The notes under the pieces: generated by a model
What the model was told of the DNA's origin: nothing
The model's input: the letters and a program-made list of their open reading frames with translations, nothing else
Databases searched by the model: none
Origin: Sphaerisporangium viridialbum
GTDB lineage: Bacteria; Actinomycetota; Actinomycetes; Streptosporangiales; Streptosporangiaceae
NCBI RefSeq assembly: GCF_049674955.1
Contig: NZ_CP187232.1
Span: 62,001 to 126,000 of the forward strand
Direction of reading: 5' to 3'
DNA: 64,000 bases
Position numbers and translations under genes: made by a program
Shown: piece after piece, positions 1-8,279 of the stretch
Numbering within the stretch: position 1 is the stretch's first letter
Layout of the letters: every line of letters begins with the position of its first letter

Positions 1-14
1 CGGTCAAATTAAGT

Positions 15-48
15 GGGGGTACGGTCGCCCCGCGCGGGCCGTACCCCC
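15..48. terminator. Hairpin terminator after the ABC exporter operon
   Basis: GGGGGTACGG at 15-24 pairs perfectly with CCGTACCCCC at 39-48 around a GC-rich 14-nt loop. It lies 9 nt past the stop codon of the minus-strand permease, so it most likely ends that operon. No long T tract is visible, which is common in high-GC actinomycetes. Confidence 0.7.
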
Positions 49-56
49 GGTGAGGG

Positions 57-833
57 TCACTCCCAGCGGAACGCCCGCGCCGCGAACAGGACGGACGCCA
101 GCGTCCACACGGCGAGGACGCCGAGGTGAAGCATCTGGGGAGACGCGCCGGCCCACGTGTCGCGCAGGGCCTGGCCGAACGCGCCCGTCGGGGTGAAGTC
201 GCTGAGCCTCCGCAGGAGCTCGGGCATCAGCTCGCGGGGTAGCCACATCCCTGCGAGGAAGAGCAGGGGGAACATCACGATCGCCCCGATCCCGCCGGCG
301 GCCCGGCTGTTCGGGACCACGGCCGCGATGGACAGGCCGAGGGTGAACATGGCGCAGAGCCCGAGCAGGAAGACCAGGACGAACCACGGGAGCCGCGCGG
401 GCACGTGCGTGCCGAGGACCAGGTGCCCGAAAAGGATCATCAGCAGGGTCGCCAGAACCGTCGTCACCAGGTTGAGCAGCAGCTGTGCCGCCAGCAGCGA
501 GCCGGGGGAGGCCGGCGTGATGGAAAGGCGGCGCAGGACCCCGCGCTCCCTGTACACCGCGAGCACCGTCGGGATCACGCTGAAGGCCGAGGTCACCACC
601 GACAGCAGGATCATCATGGCGGGCAGCTGGGTGTCCACCACCCGCTCGCCGCCGAGCGCGGGGTCGGGATCGCGGAAGCCGGGGATCGCGCTGCCGAGGA
701 CGAGCAGCAGCGTGAGGGGCAGCAGCAGCGCGAAGAAGGCGGTGAGAGGTTCTCGCAGATAGAGCTTCGTCTCCGTGAGGGCGAGCTTGCGCAGGCTGCG
801 GGTGTTCATGAGCGGAGGGGCGGTGGTCGGCAT
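57..833 (-). CDS. ABC-2 type transporter permease
   Basis: This 258-residue integral membrane protein is the permease half of an ABC-2 exporter, the type that moves drugs, lipids or polysaccharides out of the cell. After a short cytosolic N-terminus (LTETKLYLREPLTAFF, the usual elbow helix) there are about six hydrophobic segments, near residues 30-50, 70-95, 115-140, 150-170, 178-200 and 235-255. The length is normal for DrrB-like permeases. The ATG at 833 has an AGGAG ribosome site and follows the stop of the ATPase gene by 9 nt, so the two are cotranscribed. The substrate cannot be read from the sequence. The divergent two-component system is the likely controller. Confidence 0.88.
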   Translation of the reverse strand: MPTTAPPLMNTRSLRKLALTETKLYLREPLTAFFALLLPLTLLLVLGSAIPGFRDPDPALGGERVVDTQLPAMMILLSVVTSAFSVIPTVLAVYRERGVLRRLSITPASPGSLLAAQLLLNLVTTVLATLLMILFGHLVLGTHVPARLPWFVLVFLLGLCAMFTLGLSIAAVVPNSRAAGGIGAIVMFPLLFLAGMWLPRELMPELLRRLSDFTPTGAFGQALRDTWAGASPQMLHLGVLAVWTLASVLFAARAFRWE

Positions 834-842
834 GAGGGTCTC

Positions 843-1754
843 CTAGGACGCGTCGGTGGCCGGGCGGCCGGTGAGGGCGAGGAAGGCGTCGTCCAGCGTG
901 GCGCGCTCCGTCCGGAGCCCGGTGGGGACGATCTGGCCGGCCGCGAGGGCCGTGGTCACAGCGAGGAGGAGGTTCTCCGATCCGGTGACCGTGACGTTCT
1001 CGCCGTCCCTGGTGACACCGGACACCTCGGGGACCGACCTGAGGATGCGGTCGGCGCCGGGCGGGCCGCGGAAGCTCACCCGCTGCCCGCCGTCCACCCG
1101 CGCGATCAGCCCCGCGGGGGAGTCGACGGCCGCCACCCGGCCCCCGTCGATCACGGCGACCCGGTCGCAGAGCCGTTCGGCCTCCTCCATGAAGTGGGTG
1201 ACCAGGACGATCGTGACGCCACGGGACCTGACCTGCTCGATGAGGTCCCAGGTCTCCCGCCTCGCCTGCGGGTCGAGGCCCGTGGTGAGTTCGTCCAGGA
1301 TCGCCACGCGCGGGGCGCCGACCAGGGCCAGGGCGATCGAGAGCCGTTGCCGCTGCCCGCCGGAGAGCTTGGCGAACGCCGTGTCCCGCTTCTGGCCGAG
1401 GCCGACCTCCTGCATCAGCCCCCTCCAGTCCGCGGGCCTGTCGTAGAAGGAGGCGTAGAGGTCGAGCGCCTCCCACACCCTGAGCTTGTCCGGCAGCGAG
1501 CAGTCCTGTAGCTGTACGCCGACCCGTTGCCGCAGCTCGGCGCGGTCGCGGCGCGGATCGAGACCCGTGACCCTGATCGTGCCGCCGTCGGGCGTGCGGA
1601 GCCCCGAGACGCACTCGACCGTCGTTGTCTTCCCCGCGCCGTTCCGGCCGACCACGCCGAAGATCTCGCCTTCCTTCACGGCGAACGACACGTCGTCGAC
1701 CGCCACCTGCCCGCCGTACAGCTTGCGTAGTTCGGTGATCTCGATGATTTCCAT
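843..1754 (-). CDS. ABC transporter ATP-binding protein (DrrA-like)
   Basis: This 303-residue cytoplasmic ATPase would power the downstream ABC-2 permease. Walker A is GRNGAGKT at residues 36-43, the Q loop follows near residue 82, the signature LSGGQ is at 130-134, and Walker B VAILDE is at 150-155 with the D loop TTGLDP behind it. The switch histidine sits in LVTHFMEEAERLCDRV. The region after about residue 215 is the short C-terminal domain usual in DrrA/NatA-type exporter ATPases. It is the first gene of its operon and diverges from the histidine kinase gene. Family membership is firm; the exported compound is unknown. Confidence 0.92.
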   Translation of the reverse strand: MEIIEITELRKLYGGQVAVDDVSFAVKEGEIFGVVGRNGAGKTTTVECVSGLRTPDGGTIRVTGLDPRRDRAELRQRVGVQLQDCSLPDKLRVWEALDLYASFYDRPADWRGLMQEVGLGQKRDTAFAKLSGGQRQRLSIALALVGAPRVAILDELTTGLDPQARRETWDLIEQVRSRGVTIVLVTHFMEEAERLCDRVAVIDGGRVAAVDSPAGLIARVDGGQRVSFRGPPGADRILRSVPEVSGVTRDGENVTVTGSENLLLAVTTALAAGQIVPTGLRTERATLDDAFLALTGRPATDAS

Positions 1755-1811
1755 GCCGACGACGCTAGGAATCGCGGCGTGCCCGCGGAATGCGCCTGCG
1801 GCCCGAGCGGG

Positions 1812-1829
1812 GGTGTACTTAGGTACACC
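1812..1829. promoter_or_regulatory. Palindrome between ABC exporter and two-component system
   Basis: GGTGTAC at 1812-1818 and GTACACC at 1823-1829 form a perfect 7-bp inverted repeat with a TTAG centre. It lies in the 132-bp divergent gap, 58 bp before the ATPase start and 58 bp before the kinase start. That placement suits a dimeric response-regulator site. Binding by the neighbouring LuxR-type regulator is inference. Confidence 0.55.
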
Positions 1830-1886
1830 TCAACCGGGTGTCCACGGCTACTTGAACTACCGGCCCGGTGAATCAGACTGGGGGCC

Positions 1887-3377
1887 ATGGTTCTCAGGAC
1901 GATGGCCGGCCTCGGACGCGGTCTGGCGCTGTTCACGCTGGCCGTCGTGAACGTGGTCATGCTCGCGGTCTCCGCGGTGGTGCTGGCGCTGTGCTTCGGG
2001 CTCGGGATGGTCTTCCTGTTCCCCGCCACGGTGCGCATGGTCCGCAGACGGGCGGGCCATGCGCGCCAGATCGCCCGGGCGTGGTCGGGGGTGGAGATCG
2101 ACGCCCCCTACCGTCCGGCGCCGCCGCCGCCGCAGCCCCAGCGGGACGGCTGGTACCGCGACGGGCGCCAGCTCTACCGCACGTCCCTGGTCCCGTCCTT
2201 CAACAGGACCTGGGCCTGGATGGTCAAGGACCCGGCCACCTGGCGCGACTTCGCCTGGCTGCTCGCCGAGCCGCTGGTCGGCGGCCTGCTGGCCGTCTCG
2301 CCGCTGGTCATGGTGGGGTACGGCGTCGTCCTCGCGCGGGTGGGGCAGCCGGTGGAGGTGCTTGCCGGGGTCGTCCTCGTCGTCGCGGGGGTGCTCGTGG
2401 CCCCGAGGATCGCCCGTGTGCACGGCCTGTGGACACGCCTGCTGCTGGCCCCCACCCACAAGGCCCGCCTGGCCAACGAGGTGCGGCACCTCACGCAGGT
2501 GCACACCGAGGTGGTCGACTCGCAGGCCGCCGAGCTCCGGCGCATCGAGCGCGACCTGCACGATGGCGCCCAGGCGCGCCTGGTGGCCATCGGCATGACC
2601 CTCGGCGCGGCCGAGGAGCTCATGGACTCTGACCCGAAGGCGGCCAAGGCGCTCATCGCCAAGGTGAGGGAGGCCTCGGCGGCCTCGCTGATCGAGCTGC
2701 GCCAGCTCGTACGCGGCATCCACCCGCCGGTTCTCGCCGAGCGCGGCCTGGGCGACGCCGTACGGGCTCTCGCCCTCGACAGCCCGCTCAAGGTCACGGT
2801 CGGCGTCGAGCTGCCCTTGCGCGCCGAGGCGCCGGTCGAGTCGGCCGCCTACTTCGTCATCAGTGAGTTGCTCGCGAACGCCAGCAGGCACGGCGACGCC
2901 AGGAACGTCGCGATCGACATCAGCCACCGCCGCTCGGCCCTGCGCGTCACCGTCACCGACGACGGCCACGGGGGAGCCGATCCCTCGCGGGGTAGCGGGC
3001 TGCGCGGCATCGAGCGGCGGCTGTCCGCGTTCGACGGCGTCCTCGCGCTGAACAGCCCTCCGGGGGGACCGACCGTGGCCACCGTGGAGCTCCCGCGCGC
3101 GTTCCCCGCGGACGCCTGCGGGTCCACGCTGCCCGCGTGGAAGCGGAAGCTGATGAGCGTCTGCTGGGGGCTGTTCTGGCTGCCGCTGTTCCCCCAGGGC
3201 CTGGTGGCGATGTTCATGAAGATCTTCGGGGCGGACGAGCGGAGCTGGTTCCTCGCGCTCTACATGCCCGAGCCGCTCCAGTGGCCGGTCATCATCGGCA
3301 TGATCGCTCTTGGCGCCGGTATGGTCTGGTTCGGGGCCAAAGCCGCCCAGCAGGCGAAGGAACGAGTCGACGCGTGA
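1887..3377 (+). CDS. Sensor histidine kinase (HisKA_3 type)
   Basis: This 496-residue membrane kinase is the sensor of a NarL-type two-component pair. Residues 8-50 and about 125-180 hold hydrophobic segments of an N-terminal membrane sensor domain. The dimerisation/phosphoacceptor motif is ERDLHDGAQARL with the acceptor His near residue 225, followed by a HATPase_c domain with an N box (SELLANASRHG) and G boxes (DDGHGG, GSGLRGIERRL). Unusually, after the ATPase domain the chain goes on with two further hydrophobic segments (about residues 425-445 and 470-490), so the C-terminus is also membrane-bound. The stop overlaps the regulator start by 4 nt (GTGA). It probably controls the divergent ABC exporter. 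Confidence 0.9.
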   Translation: MVLRTMAGLGRGLALFTLAVVNVVMLAVSAVVLALCFGLGMVFLFPATVRMVRRRAGHARQIARAWSGVEIDAPYRPAPPPPQPQRDGWYRDGRQLYRTSLVPSFNRTWAWMVKDPATWRDFAWLLAEPLVGGLLAVSPLVMVGYGVVLARVGQPVEVLAGVVLVVAGVLVAPRIARVHGLWTRLLLAPTHKARLANEVRHLTQVHTEVVDSQAAELRRIERDLHDGAQARLVAIGMTLGAAEELMDSDPKAAKALIAKVREASAASLIELRQLVRGIHPPVLAERGLGDAVRALALDSPLKVTVGVELPLRAEAPVESAAYFVISELLANASRHGDARNVAIDISHRRSALRVTVTDDGHGGADPSRGSGLRGIERRLSAFDGVLALNSPPGGPTVATVELPRAFPADACGSTLPAWKRKLMSVCWGLFWLPLFPQGLVAMFMKIFGADERSWFLALYMPEPLQWPVIIGMIALGAGMVWFGAKAAQQAKERVDA

Positions 3378-4027
3378 GAGTAGTGCTGGCCGAGGATCTC
3401 TATCTGCTGCGTGACGGCCTGGTGCACCTACTCCAGGCGCACGGGTTCGAGATCGTCGCGGCGGTCGAGTCGGGGCCCGAGCTGCTCAGGGCCCTGCTGG
3501 ACGAGCGTCCCGAGGTGGCGGTGGTGGACGTACGGCTGCCGCCCACGTTCACCGACGAGGGGCTCCAGGCGGCGCTCGCGGCCCGCAGGGCGATCCCCGG
3601 GCTGCCGGTGCTGGTCCTGTCCCAGCACGTGGAGCAGCTGTACGCCAGGGAGCTGCTCGCCGACGGCACGGGGGGCGTGGGCTACCTGCTCAAGGACCGC
3701 GTCTTCAACTCCGGGCAGTTCATCGACGCGGTGCGCCGGGTCGCGTCCGGTGGCACCGCCATGGATCCCGACGTCATCGCCAAGCTGCTGGCCAGCAACG
3801 CCCGCCACGAGCCGCTGGGCAGGCTCACCCCGCGCGAGCGGGAGGTGCTGGAGCTGATGGCCGAGGGCCGCTCGAACGCCGCCATCGCCCAGCGGCTGTT
3901 CCTGAGCGAGAGCGCCGTGGGCAAGCACACCGCGAACATCTTCGCCAAGCTCGACCTCGCCGTCTCCGACGACGACAACCGCCGCGTGCTGGCGGTGCTC
4001 ACCTACCTCAACGGCACCCGGGGCTGA
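3374..4027 (+). CDS. LuxR/NarL-family response regulator
   Basis: This 217-residue DNA-binding response regulator partners the kinase just upstream. The receiver domain covers residues 1-120, with acidic pocket E7/D8, phosphoacceptor Asp52 in VAVVDVRLPP, and the conserved Lys in YLLKDR. A GerE-type helix-turn-helix follows (LTPREREVLELMAEGRSNAAIAQRLFLSESAVGKH, about residues 145-195). I chose the GTG at 3374 because it gives MRVVLAEDLYLL, the normal receiver start, and makes a GTGA overlap with the kinase stop, implying coupled translation. The palindrome at 1812-1829 is its most likely target. Confidence 0.93.
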   Translation: MRVVLAEDLYLLRDGLVHLLQAHGFEIVAAVESGPELLRALLDERPEVAVVDVRLPPTFTDEGLQAALAARRAIPGLPVLVLSQHVEQLYARELLADGTGGVGYLLKDRVFNSGQFIDAVRRVASGGTAMDPDVIAKLLASNARHEPLGRLTPREREVLELMAEGRSNAAIAQRLFLSESAVGKHTANIFAKLDLAVSDDDNRRVLAVLTYLNGTRG

Positions 4028-4114
4028 CCAGGGAGGCGTTCACCTGGCCGCCAAATGTCCGTCCCAGGCGCTACCTTTCTTGGGAACGAGACGTTTCGAA
4101 GGGGATGGATCAGG

Positions 4115-5209
4115 GTGAAGTTCCAGGTGAACCGCGATATCCTCGCCGACGCGGTGGCGTGGACCGCCCGCACGCTGCCGGGCCGTCCCGCCTTGCCGGT
4201 GCTGTCCGGCATCCTGCTGGAGGCGCTCGACGACGGCCTCTCGCTCTCGGCGTTCGACTACGACGTGTCCGCGCGCGCCTCGATCGAGGCCGACGTCGCC
4301 GAGCCGGGCAAGGTGCTGATCCCGGGCCGGGTGCTCGCCGAGATCACCAAGAGCCTGCCCGCCGAGCCCGTCCAGATCGTCACCTCAGGGTCCGAGGCGG
4401 TGCTGACCTGCGGCGGAGCCGAGTTCGGCCTGCTCACGATGCCGGTGGAGGACTTCCCGACCCTTCCCGCCATGCCCGCGAAGGCAGGCGCGGTGGGCGG
4501 GGGTGTCTTCGCCTCGGCGGTCGGCCAGGTGGCCGTCGCCGCGAGCCGCGACGACACGCTTCCCATGCTCACGGGCATCCGCGTCGACATCGACGGCGTC
4601 AACGTCGCCATGGCCGCCACCGACCGCTACCGCATCGCGGCGCGTGACTTCCTGTGGCACCCCGAGAGGCAGGGGCACACGGCCGCCGTGATGGTCCCCG
4701 CGAGGGTGATGGTCGAGGTGGGGCGCTCGCTGCGCGCGGGCGAGGTGTCGATCGGGTTCGGCGACGGCATCGCCGGTTTCGAGTGCGCCGGCCGCGTCAC
4801 GACGGTGCGCCTGCTGGACGACCAGTTCATCGACTACCGCGCGCGCCTGACCGACGACTGGTCGATCAGGGCGGGGGTCAAGGTCGGCCCGTTCATCGAG
4901 GCCATCAAGCGCGTGGCGCTGGTCGCCGAGCGCAACACCGCGATCCGGCTGTCGTTCACACAGGGCCAGGTGCTGGTCCAGGCGGGCGGCGGTGACATCG
5001 GCCGTGGCGCGGAAGCCGTCGAGGCCGAGCTGGAGGGCGACGACATCCAGATCGCCTTCCAGCCGCACTACCTGCTCGAAGGCCTCGCCGGCGTCGAGAG
5101 CGAGACGGCCCGCATCAACATGGCGTCGCCGACCCGTCCCGTGCTGATCACCGACGACGAGGACGACCCTGCGTTCCGCTATCTGGTGATGTCCCTGCGC
5201 CTGGCCTGA
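4115..5209 (+). CDS. DNA polymerase III beta sliding-clamp paralogue
   Basis: This is a 364-residue DnaN-family protein. The N-terminus MKFQVNRDILADAVAWTART is the canonical clamp start, and the three repeated clamp folds follow (domain 2 near LPMLTGIRVDIDG, domain 3 near GPFIEAIKRVALVAERNTAIRL). It ends MSLRLA, like the MPMRL ends of classical clamps. I chose GTG 4115, preceded by AAGGGG, because upstream codons do not resemble a clamp. No dnaA, recF or gyrB is adjacent, so it is probably a second clamp copy, not the main dnaN gene; some actinomycetes carry such extra clamps. It could serve a repair or alternative polymerase. The neighbouring genes are unrelated. Confidence 0.9.
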   Translation: MKFQVNRDILADAVAWTARTLPGRPALPVLSGILLEALDDGLSLSAFDYDVSARASIEADVAEPGKVLIPGRVLAEITKSLPAEPVQIVTSGSEAVLTCGGAEFGLLTMPVEDFPTLPAMPAKAGAVGGGVFASAVGQVAVAASRDDTLPMLTGIRVDIDGVNVAMAATDRYRIAARDFLWHPERQGHTAAVMVPARVMVEVGRSLRAGEVSIGFGDGIAGFECAGRVTTVRLLDDQFIDYRARLTDDWSIRAGVKVGPFIEAIKRVALVAERNTAIRLSFTQGQVLVQAGGGDIGRGAEAVEAELEGDDIQIAFQPHYLLEGLAGVESETARINMASPTRPVLITDDEDDPAFRYLVMSLRLA

Positions 5210-5218
5210 GGCGCGCGG

Positions 5219-5908
5219 TCAGTCGAGGAGCGCGGGGGTGTCGGTGAGCGCGATCGCGATGTGCTCCATGCAGGCGTGACCGGCGCGCTCGGCGGCGGCC
5301 GCGTCGCCGGCGGCGATCGCACGGGCGATCGAGTCGTGGGGGATGTGGCCGTTCTCCAGCGGCGCGCCCGCGGCGGCGATGCTCGCGCGCAGGGCGGCCG
5401 AGAAGTCCTTGTAGAGCTCGATGAGCACGCGGTTGTGCGTGGCCTCGACGACCGCGATGTGGAAGGCCAGGTCGGCCTCCACGAAGGCGTCGACCTCGGC
5501 CTCCACCCACGCCTGCTCCCGGCGGGCGAGCGCCGCCTCGATCAGCTCGATGTCCCCCTCGGTGCGCCGGACGGCCGCGAGCTTGGCGGCCTCGACCTCC
5601 AGCGCCCGGCGCACCTCGAGGATCTCCAGGTGTTCGGCCGCACGCAGGCGCCTGGCCATGGCTCCGGAGAGCTCGCTGGTGGCGCGCACGTACGTGCCGT
5701 CGCCCTGGCGGCACTCCAGCAGACCCGCGTGGGTGAGGGCGCGGACCGCCTCGCGCACGGTGTTACGACCGACGCCGAGCTGCTCAGCGAGCACCGTCTC
5801 CGTAGGGATCTTGGCATGCAAGTGCCAGGATCCGGAGGTGATCTGGTCCTTGAGCTGCTCGATCACCTGGTCGACGAGGGAAGCCCGCTGCGCCGTACGC
5901 AGACTCAC
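5219..5908 (-). CDS. GntR/FadR-family transcriptional regulator
   Basis: This is a 229-residue ligand-responsive regulator. The N-terminal winged helix (residues 10-75) contains the GntR signature IPTETVLAEQLGVGRNTVREAVRAL. The C-terminal all-helical FCD domain (about 85-225) contains the metal or ligand-binding acidic and histidine residues DLAFHIAVVEATHN. The GTG at 5908 is preceded by a strong GGAGGAGG ribosome site; a TTG at 5932 is in frame but has none. FCD-type members usually sense small organic acids. A perfect 8-bp inverted repeat lies 20 bp upstream and is the probable autoregulatory operator. No obvious metabolic operon is adjacent, so the regulon is not clear. Confidence 0.9.
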   Translation of the reverse strand: MSLRTAQRASLVDQVIEQLKDQITSGSWHLHAKIPTETVLAEQLGVGRNTVREAVRALTHAGLLECRQGDGTYVRATSELSGAMARRLRAAEHLEILEVRRALEVEAAKLAAVRRTEGDIELIEAALARREQAWVEAEVDAFVEADLAFHIAVVEATHNRVLIELYKDFSAALRASIAAAGAPLENGHIPHDSIARAIAAGDAAAAERAGHACMEHIAIALTDTPALLD

Positions 5909-5928
5909 AGTCTGCCTCCTCCGGGAAA

Positions 5929-5955
5929 CCAATCATCCTACGAGTCAATGATTGG
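5929..5955. promoter_or_regulatory. Inverted-repeat operator of the GntR/FadR gene
   Basis: CCAATCAT at 5929-5936 and ATGATTGG at 5948-5955 are perfect 8-bp arms separated by 11 nt. The site sits just upstream of the ribosome site of the minus-strand FadR-like gene. The ATGATTGG-type arms contrast with the surrounding GC-rich DNA. Autoregulation by that protein is inferred from position. Confidence 0.55.
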
Positions 5956-6011
5956 TCGACCTTAATTATTCCGGTGTCTCCGCGCCAAATCCGGAGCTCC
6001 GGCGGGGAGGC

Positions 6012-7349
6012 CTACCGTGCGAAAACCGCGGACGTCACGGCACCGGCGACGGTCGACCTGACTCCGACCGCTTCGAGTGCCCTACGATACGCGCCCGTCT
6101 GCTGCTCCCGGTTACCGGCCTTGCCCCACAGGTCGCCCAGCTCGCGCCAGACGCCCGCGATCTCCCGGTCGCGGACCGTTCCCGCGGCCGGCGCAGCCGA
6201 CAGCATGGCTCCGGCGCGCTCCAGATGCATCTTGAGAGCGCCGTCGGACCGTGCCAAAGCGGCCTCGGCCAGCACCAGGTGCCCGGACGCCGCGAGGGTT
6301 CCGGGAGCGCCGGACAGCAGCTCCAGGGCCTTCGAGGCGAGGTCCTCCGCGCGACGGGCGTCGCCTGACCTGAGCTGGACGCGTGCCAGCGCGATCAGGC
6401 TCCGCGAGTGCTCGACGGACTCGGCCGGGAGTACGGAGAAGACCTGGGTGGCGCGGGAGACGAGCTCGTCGACCTGGTCCAGGCCGCCAGTGGCGCGGGA
6501 CGCGGAGATCTCCGCCCAGCGCATGGCGATGCGGGCCATCTGGGCGGCGATCCTCGCGGGCCGGCCCGCGGAGAGGGCGTCATCGGCCAACTGCACCGCG
6601 AGCGCCGAATCCTCGCCCTCGGCGGCCGAGACACTGGCCTGCCAGAGCGAGAGGATCTCCGTCGTACGGTCGGCCGGGACGGGCACGCCGGTCTCGGCGA
6701 GCACCTGCTCGACGTACGGCAGCCCGATCTCGGCGTCGGCCAGCGCCGCGGCGAGGTCGACGGCGACCTCCCCGTGGAAAAGTGACAGTTGTGTCACCTG
6801 GTCCAGCGCCTTGCTACCCAGATCGCGGGCACGCATGACATCGCCGGCGCGCTGGTAGCACCGGCACAGCGCCACGGTGAGCGGCACGTCGGCCAGGCGC
6901 TCGGGGTGCGCGGCGGCCTCGCGGCGCAGGCGCTCGTACGCCTCGACCGCGCGACCGATGCGACCCTGGGCCTCCAGAGCACGCGCACGCCCGAGGCGGG
7001 CATGCGCGGCGAGGAGCGCGTTGTCCTCGCCCGCGGCCTTGACGATGTCGCCGAAACGGTCCGCGGCGATGGCCGCGTCCCCGTGGTAAAGCTCCAGCTC
7101 AGCGTGACGCAACCCGAGCTCGGTGTCGATGCGCTGGCGCGGCTCGATCCCGTGGAGGAGAAACTCGGTGGTGCATCCTAGGCGTTCCGCGAGCAGGCGG
7201 GCGACCACCGGCGTCGGAGTGCGCTTGCCGGACTCGATGAGAGAGACATAACTGTCGGAGAGGTCGGGTCCAGCCAGCTGGGCCTGAGACATTCTCCTGC
7301 TCAGACGCAGCCCGCGGACGCGGTCACCGATGGTTCCCTGACTCGGCAT
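6012..7349 (-). CDS. XRE-family regulator with C-terminal TPR helices
   Basis: This is a 445-residue cytoplasmic protein. Residues 5-60 form an XRE/Cro helix-turn-helix (IGDRVRGLRLSRRMSQAQLA, then DSYVSLIESGKRTP). The remaining 370 residues are Ala/Leu/Arg-rich paired helices typical of TPR arrays (for example ARAHARLGRARALEAQGRIG and LRSGDARRAEDLASKALELL). The layout resembles actinobacterial transcriptional regulators and peptide-responsive RRNPP proteins, but I see no small peptide gene next to it. I chose the ATG at 7349, which gives MPSQGTIGDRVRGL. The upstream in-frame extension is not regulator-like. Its target genes are unknown. Confidence 0.85.
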   Translation of the reverse strand: MPSQGTIGDRVRGLRLSRRMSQAQLAGPDLSDSYVSLIESGKRTPTPVVARLLAERLGCTTEFLLHGIEPRQRIDTELGLRHAELELYHGDAAIAADRFGDIVKAAGEDNALLAAHARLGRARALEAQGRIGRAVEAYERLRREAAAHPERLADVPLTVALCRCYQRAGDVMRARDLGSKALDQVTQLSLFHGEVAVDLAAALADAEIGLPYVEQVLAETGVPVPADRTTEILSLWQASVSAAEGEDSALAVQLADDALSAGRPARIAAQMARIAMRWAEISASRATGGLDQVDELVSRATQVFSVLPAESVEHSRSLIALARVQLRSGDARRAEDLASKALELLSGAPGTLAASGHLVLAEAALARSDGALKMHLERAGAMLSAAPAAGTVRDREIAGVWRELGDLWGKAGNREQQTGAYRRALEAVGVRSTVAGAVTSAVFAR

Positions 7350-7430
7350 GTGATCTCTTAGGGCGGGGGTATGGTCAATGGTTCCGCCATGATGGCACGA
7401 AGCAGCCGAATCGGGTATACCCACGTCAAG

Positions 7431-7466
7431 AATCCCGAGGGGAAGTCTGTCTCACCCCTCGGGATT
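7431..7466. terminator. Hairpin terminator after the PH-domain gene
   Basis: AATCCCGAGGGG at 7431-7442 and CCCCTCGGGATT at 7455-7466 form a perfect 12-bp stem with a 12-nt loop. It lies 15 nt past the stop of the minus-strand PH-domain gene and upstream of the XRE gene start. It separates the two transcripts. Confidence 0.8.
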
Positions 7467-7481
7467 CAGGACGAAAGCGGA

Positions 7482-8009
7482 CTAATCATCGTCGTCGGAA
7501 CTGGGAAAGAGCATCTGGCAGACCTCGAGGTACAGGGTCTCCGGATACGGAATGAAGGGGACCGTCGACAGGGCCTGATCTTGACCCGCCGACTCCAGGA
7601 CGAACTCGCCGTACCCCAGCATGCGGCCGAGCAGTGAGCGCTGGAAGCTCATGTCGGTCACCTTGCCGAGTGGCATCATCGCCACCCGGCGAGTGATCAG
7701 CCCGGTGGTCAGCAGCATGCGCTTGGACGTCACCACGAAGTAGTCGACCGACCACTCCGCCACCTTCCACACGAAGCGGATCAGTAACAGAAGCCAGGCC
7801 CACCAGACGATGACCAACGCCTGCGACCCCTGGTTCGCACCGAGCCACTTGCTCAGCAGCCCCGCCAGCACCAGGCCGCCGAAGACCTCGGCGACCGGGC
7901 GTAACAGGACGGCCGGATGGCGCCGCACCATGATGACCTGGTGTTCGTGGGGGAGAAGGTAACGATTGACCGACGACGGAGCAGAGTCCCCGTGGGTCAC
8001 AAGTCTCAT
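7482..8009 (-). CDS. PH-domain membrane protein (bPH2 type)
   Basis: This is a 175-residue membrane protein. Two hydrophobic segments (VFGGLVLAGLLSKWLG, about 41-56, and ALVIVWWAWLLLLIRFVW, about 64-82) precede a bacterial pleckstrin-homology domain seen as WSVDYFVVTSKRMLLTTGLITRRVAMMPLGKVTDMSFQRS. The fold is typical of actinobacterial membrane proteins with unknown ligand. The chain ends with an acidic SSDDDD tail. Its ATG overlaps the stop of the preceding 52-residue membrane peptide gene (ATGA), so the two are translationally coupled. A strong terminator follows. Confidence 0.85.
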   Translation of the reverse strand: MRLVTHGDSAPSSVNRYLLPHEHQVIMVRRHPAVLLRPVAEVFGGLVLAGLLSKWLGANQGSQALVIVWWAWLLLLIRFVWKVAEWSVDYFVVTSKRMLLTTGLITRRVAMMPLGKVTDMSFQRSLLGRMLGYGEFVLESAGQDQALSTVPFIPYPETLYLEVCQMLFPSSDDDD

Positions 8010-8164
8010 GTCAGCTTCGTGAAGAATAGAGCCAGCGAATCCGCGGCATTCACCACAGTGTCCATTGCTCCCTTGACCGCGCTTGCCGCGTCAGCCGGTC
8101 TGGTGAACAGGTAGAAAGCCACAAACGCGATGGCTGCGTACGTTAGAACCTTCTTGACCTGCAC
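8006..8164 (-). CDS. Small single-span membrane protein (52 aa)
   Basis: This peptide starts at GTG 8164, which has a GGAGG ribosome site 6 nt upstream, and begins VQVKKVLTYAAIAFVAFYLFTR. A single transmembrane helix (residues 5-20) is followed by an amphipathic region (AVKGAMDTVVNAADSLALFF). Upstream codons in the same frame look non-coding. The gene overlaps the PH-domain gene by 4 nt, so the two probably act together at the membrane. I know of no assigned function. Alternatively it is a translational leader for the PH protein, but its clear ribosome site and helix argue for a real product. Confidence 0.7.
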   Translation of the reverse strand: MQVKKVLTYAAIAFVAFYLFTRPADAASAVKGAMDTVVNAADSLALFFTKLT

Positions 8165-8279
8165 TGCCGCCTCCGTTAACCACTCACCCACTGCACCCAC
8201 CGTATACATTACCCAGCCGCATGGCCGGGTAAAGCGCATCCGCACCCCATAGTCTTTAGGGGTCTGGATGTGACCTGCG

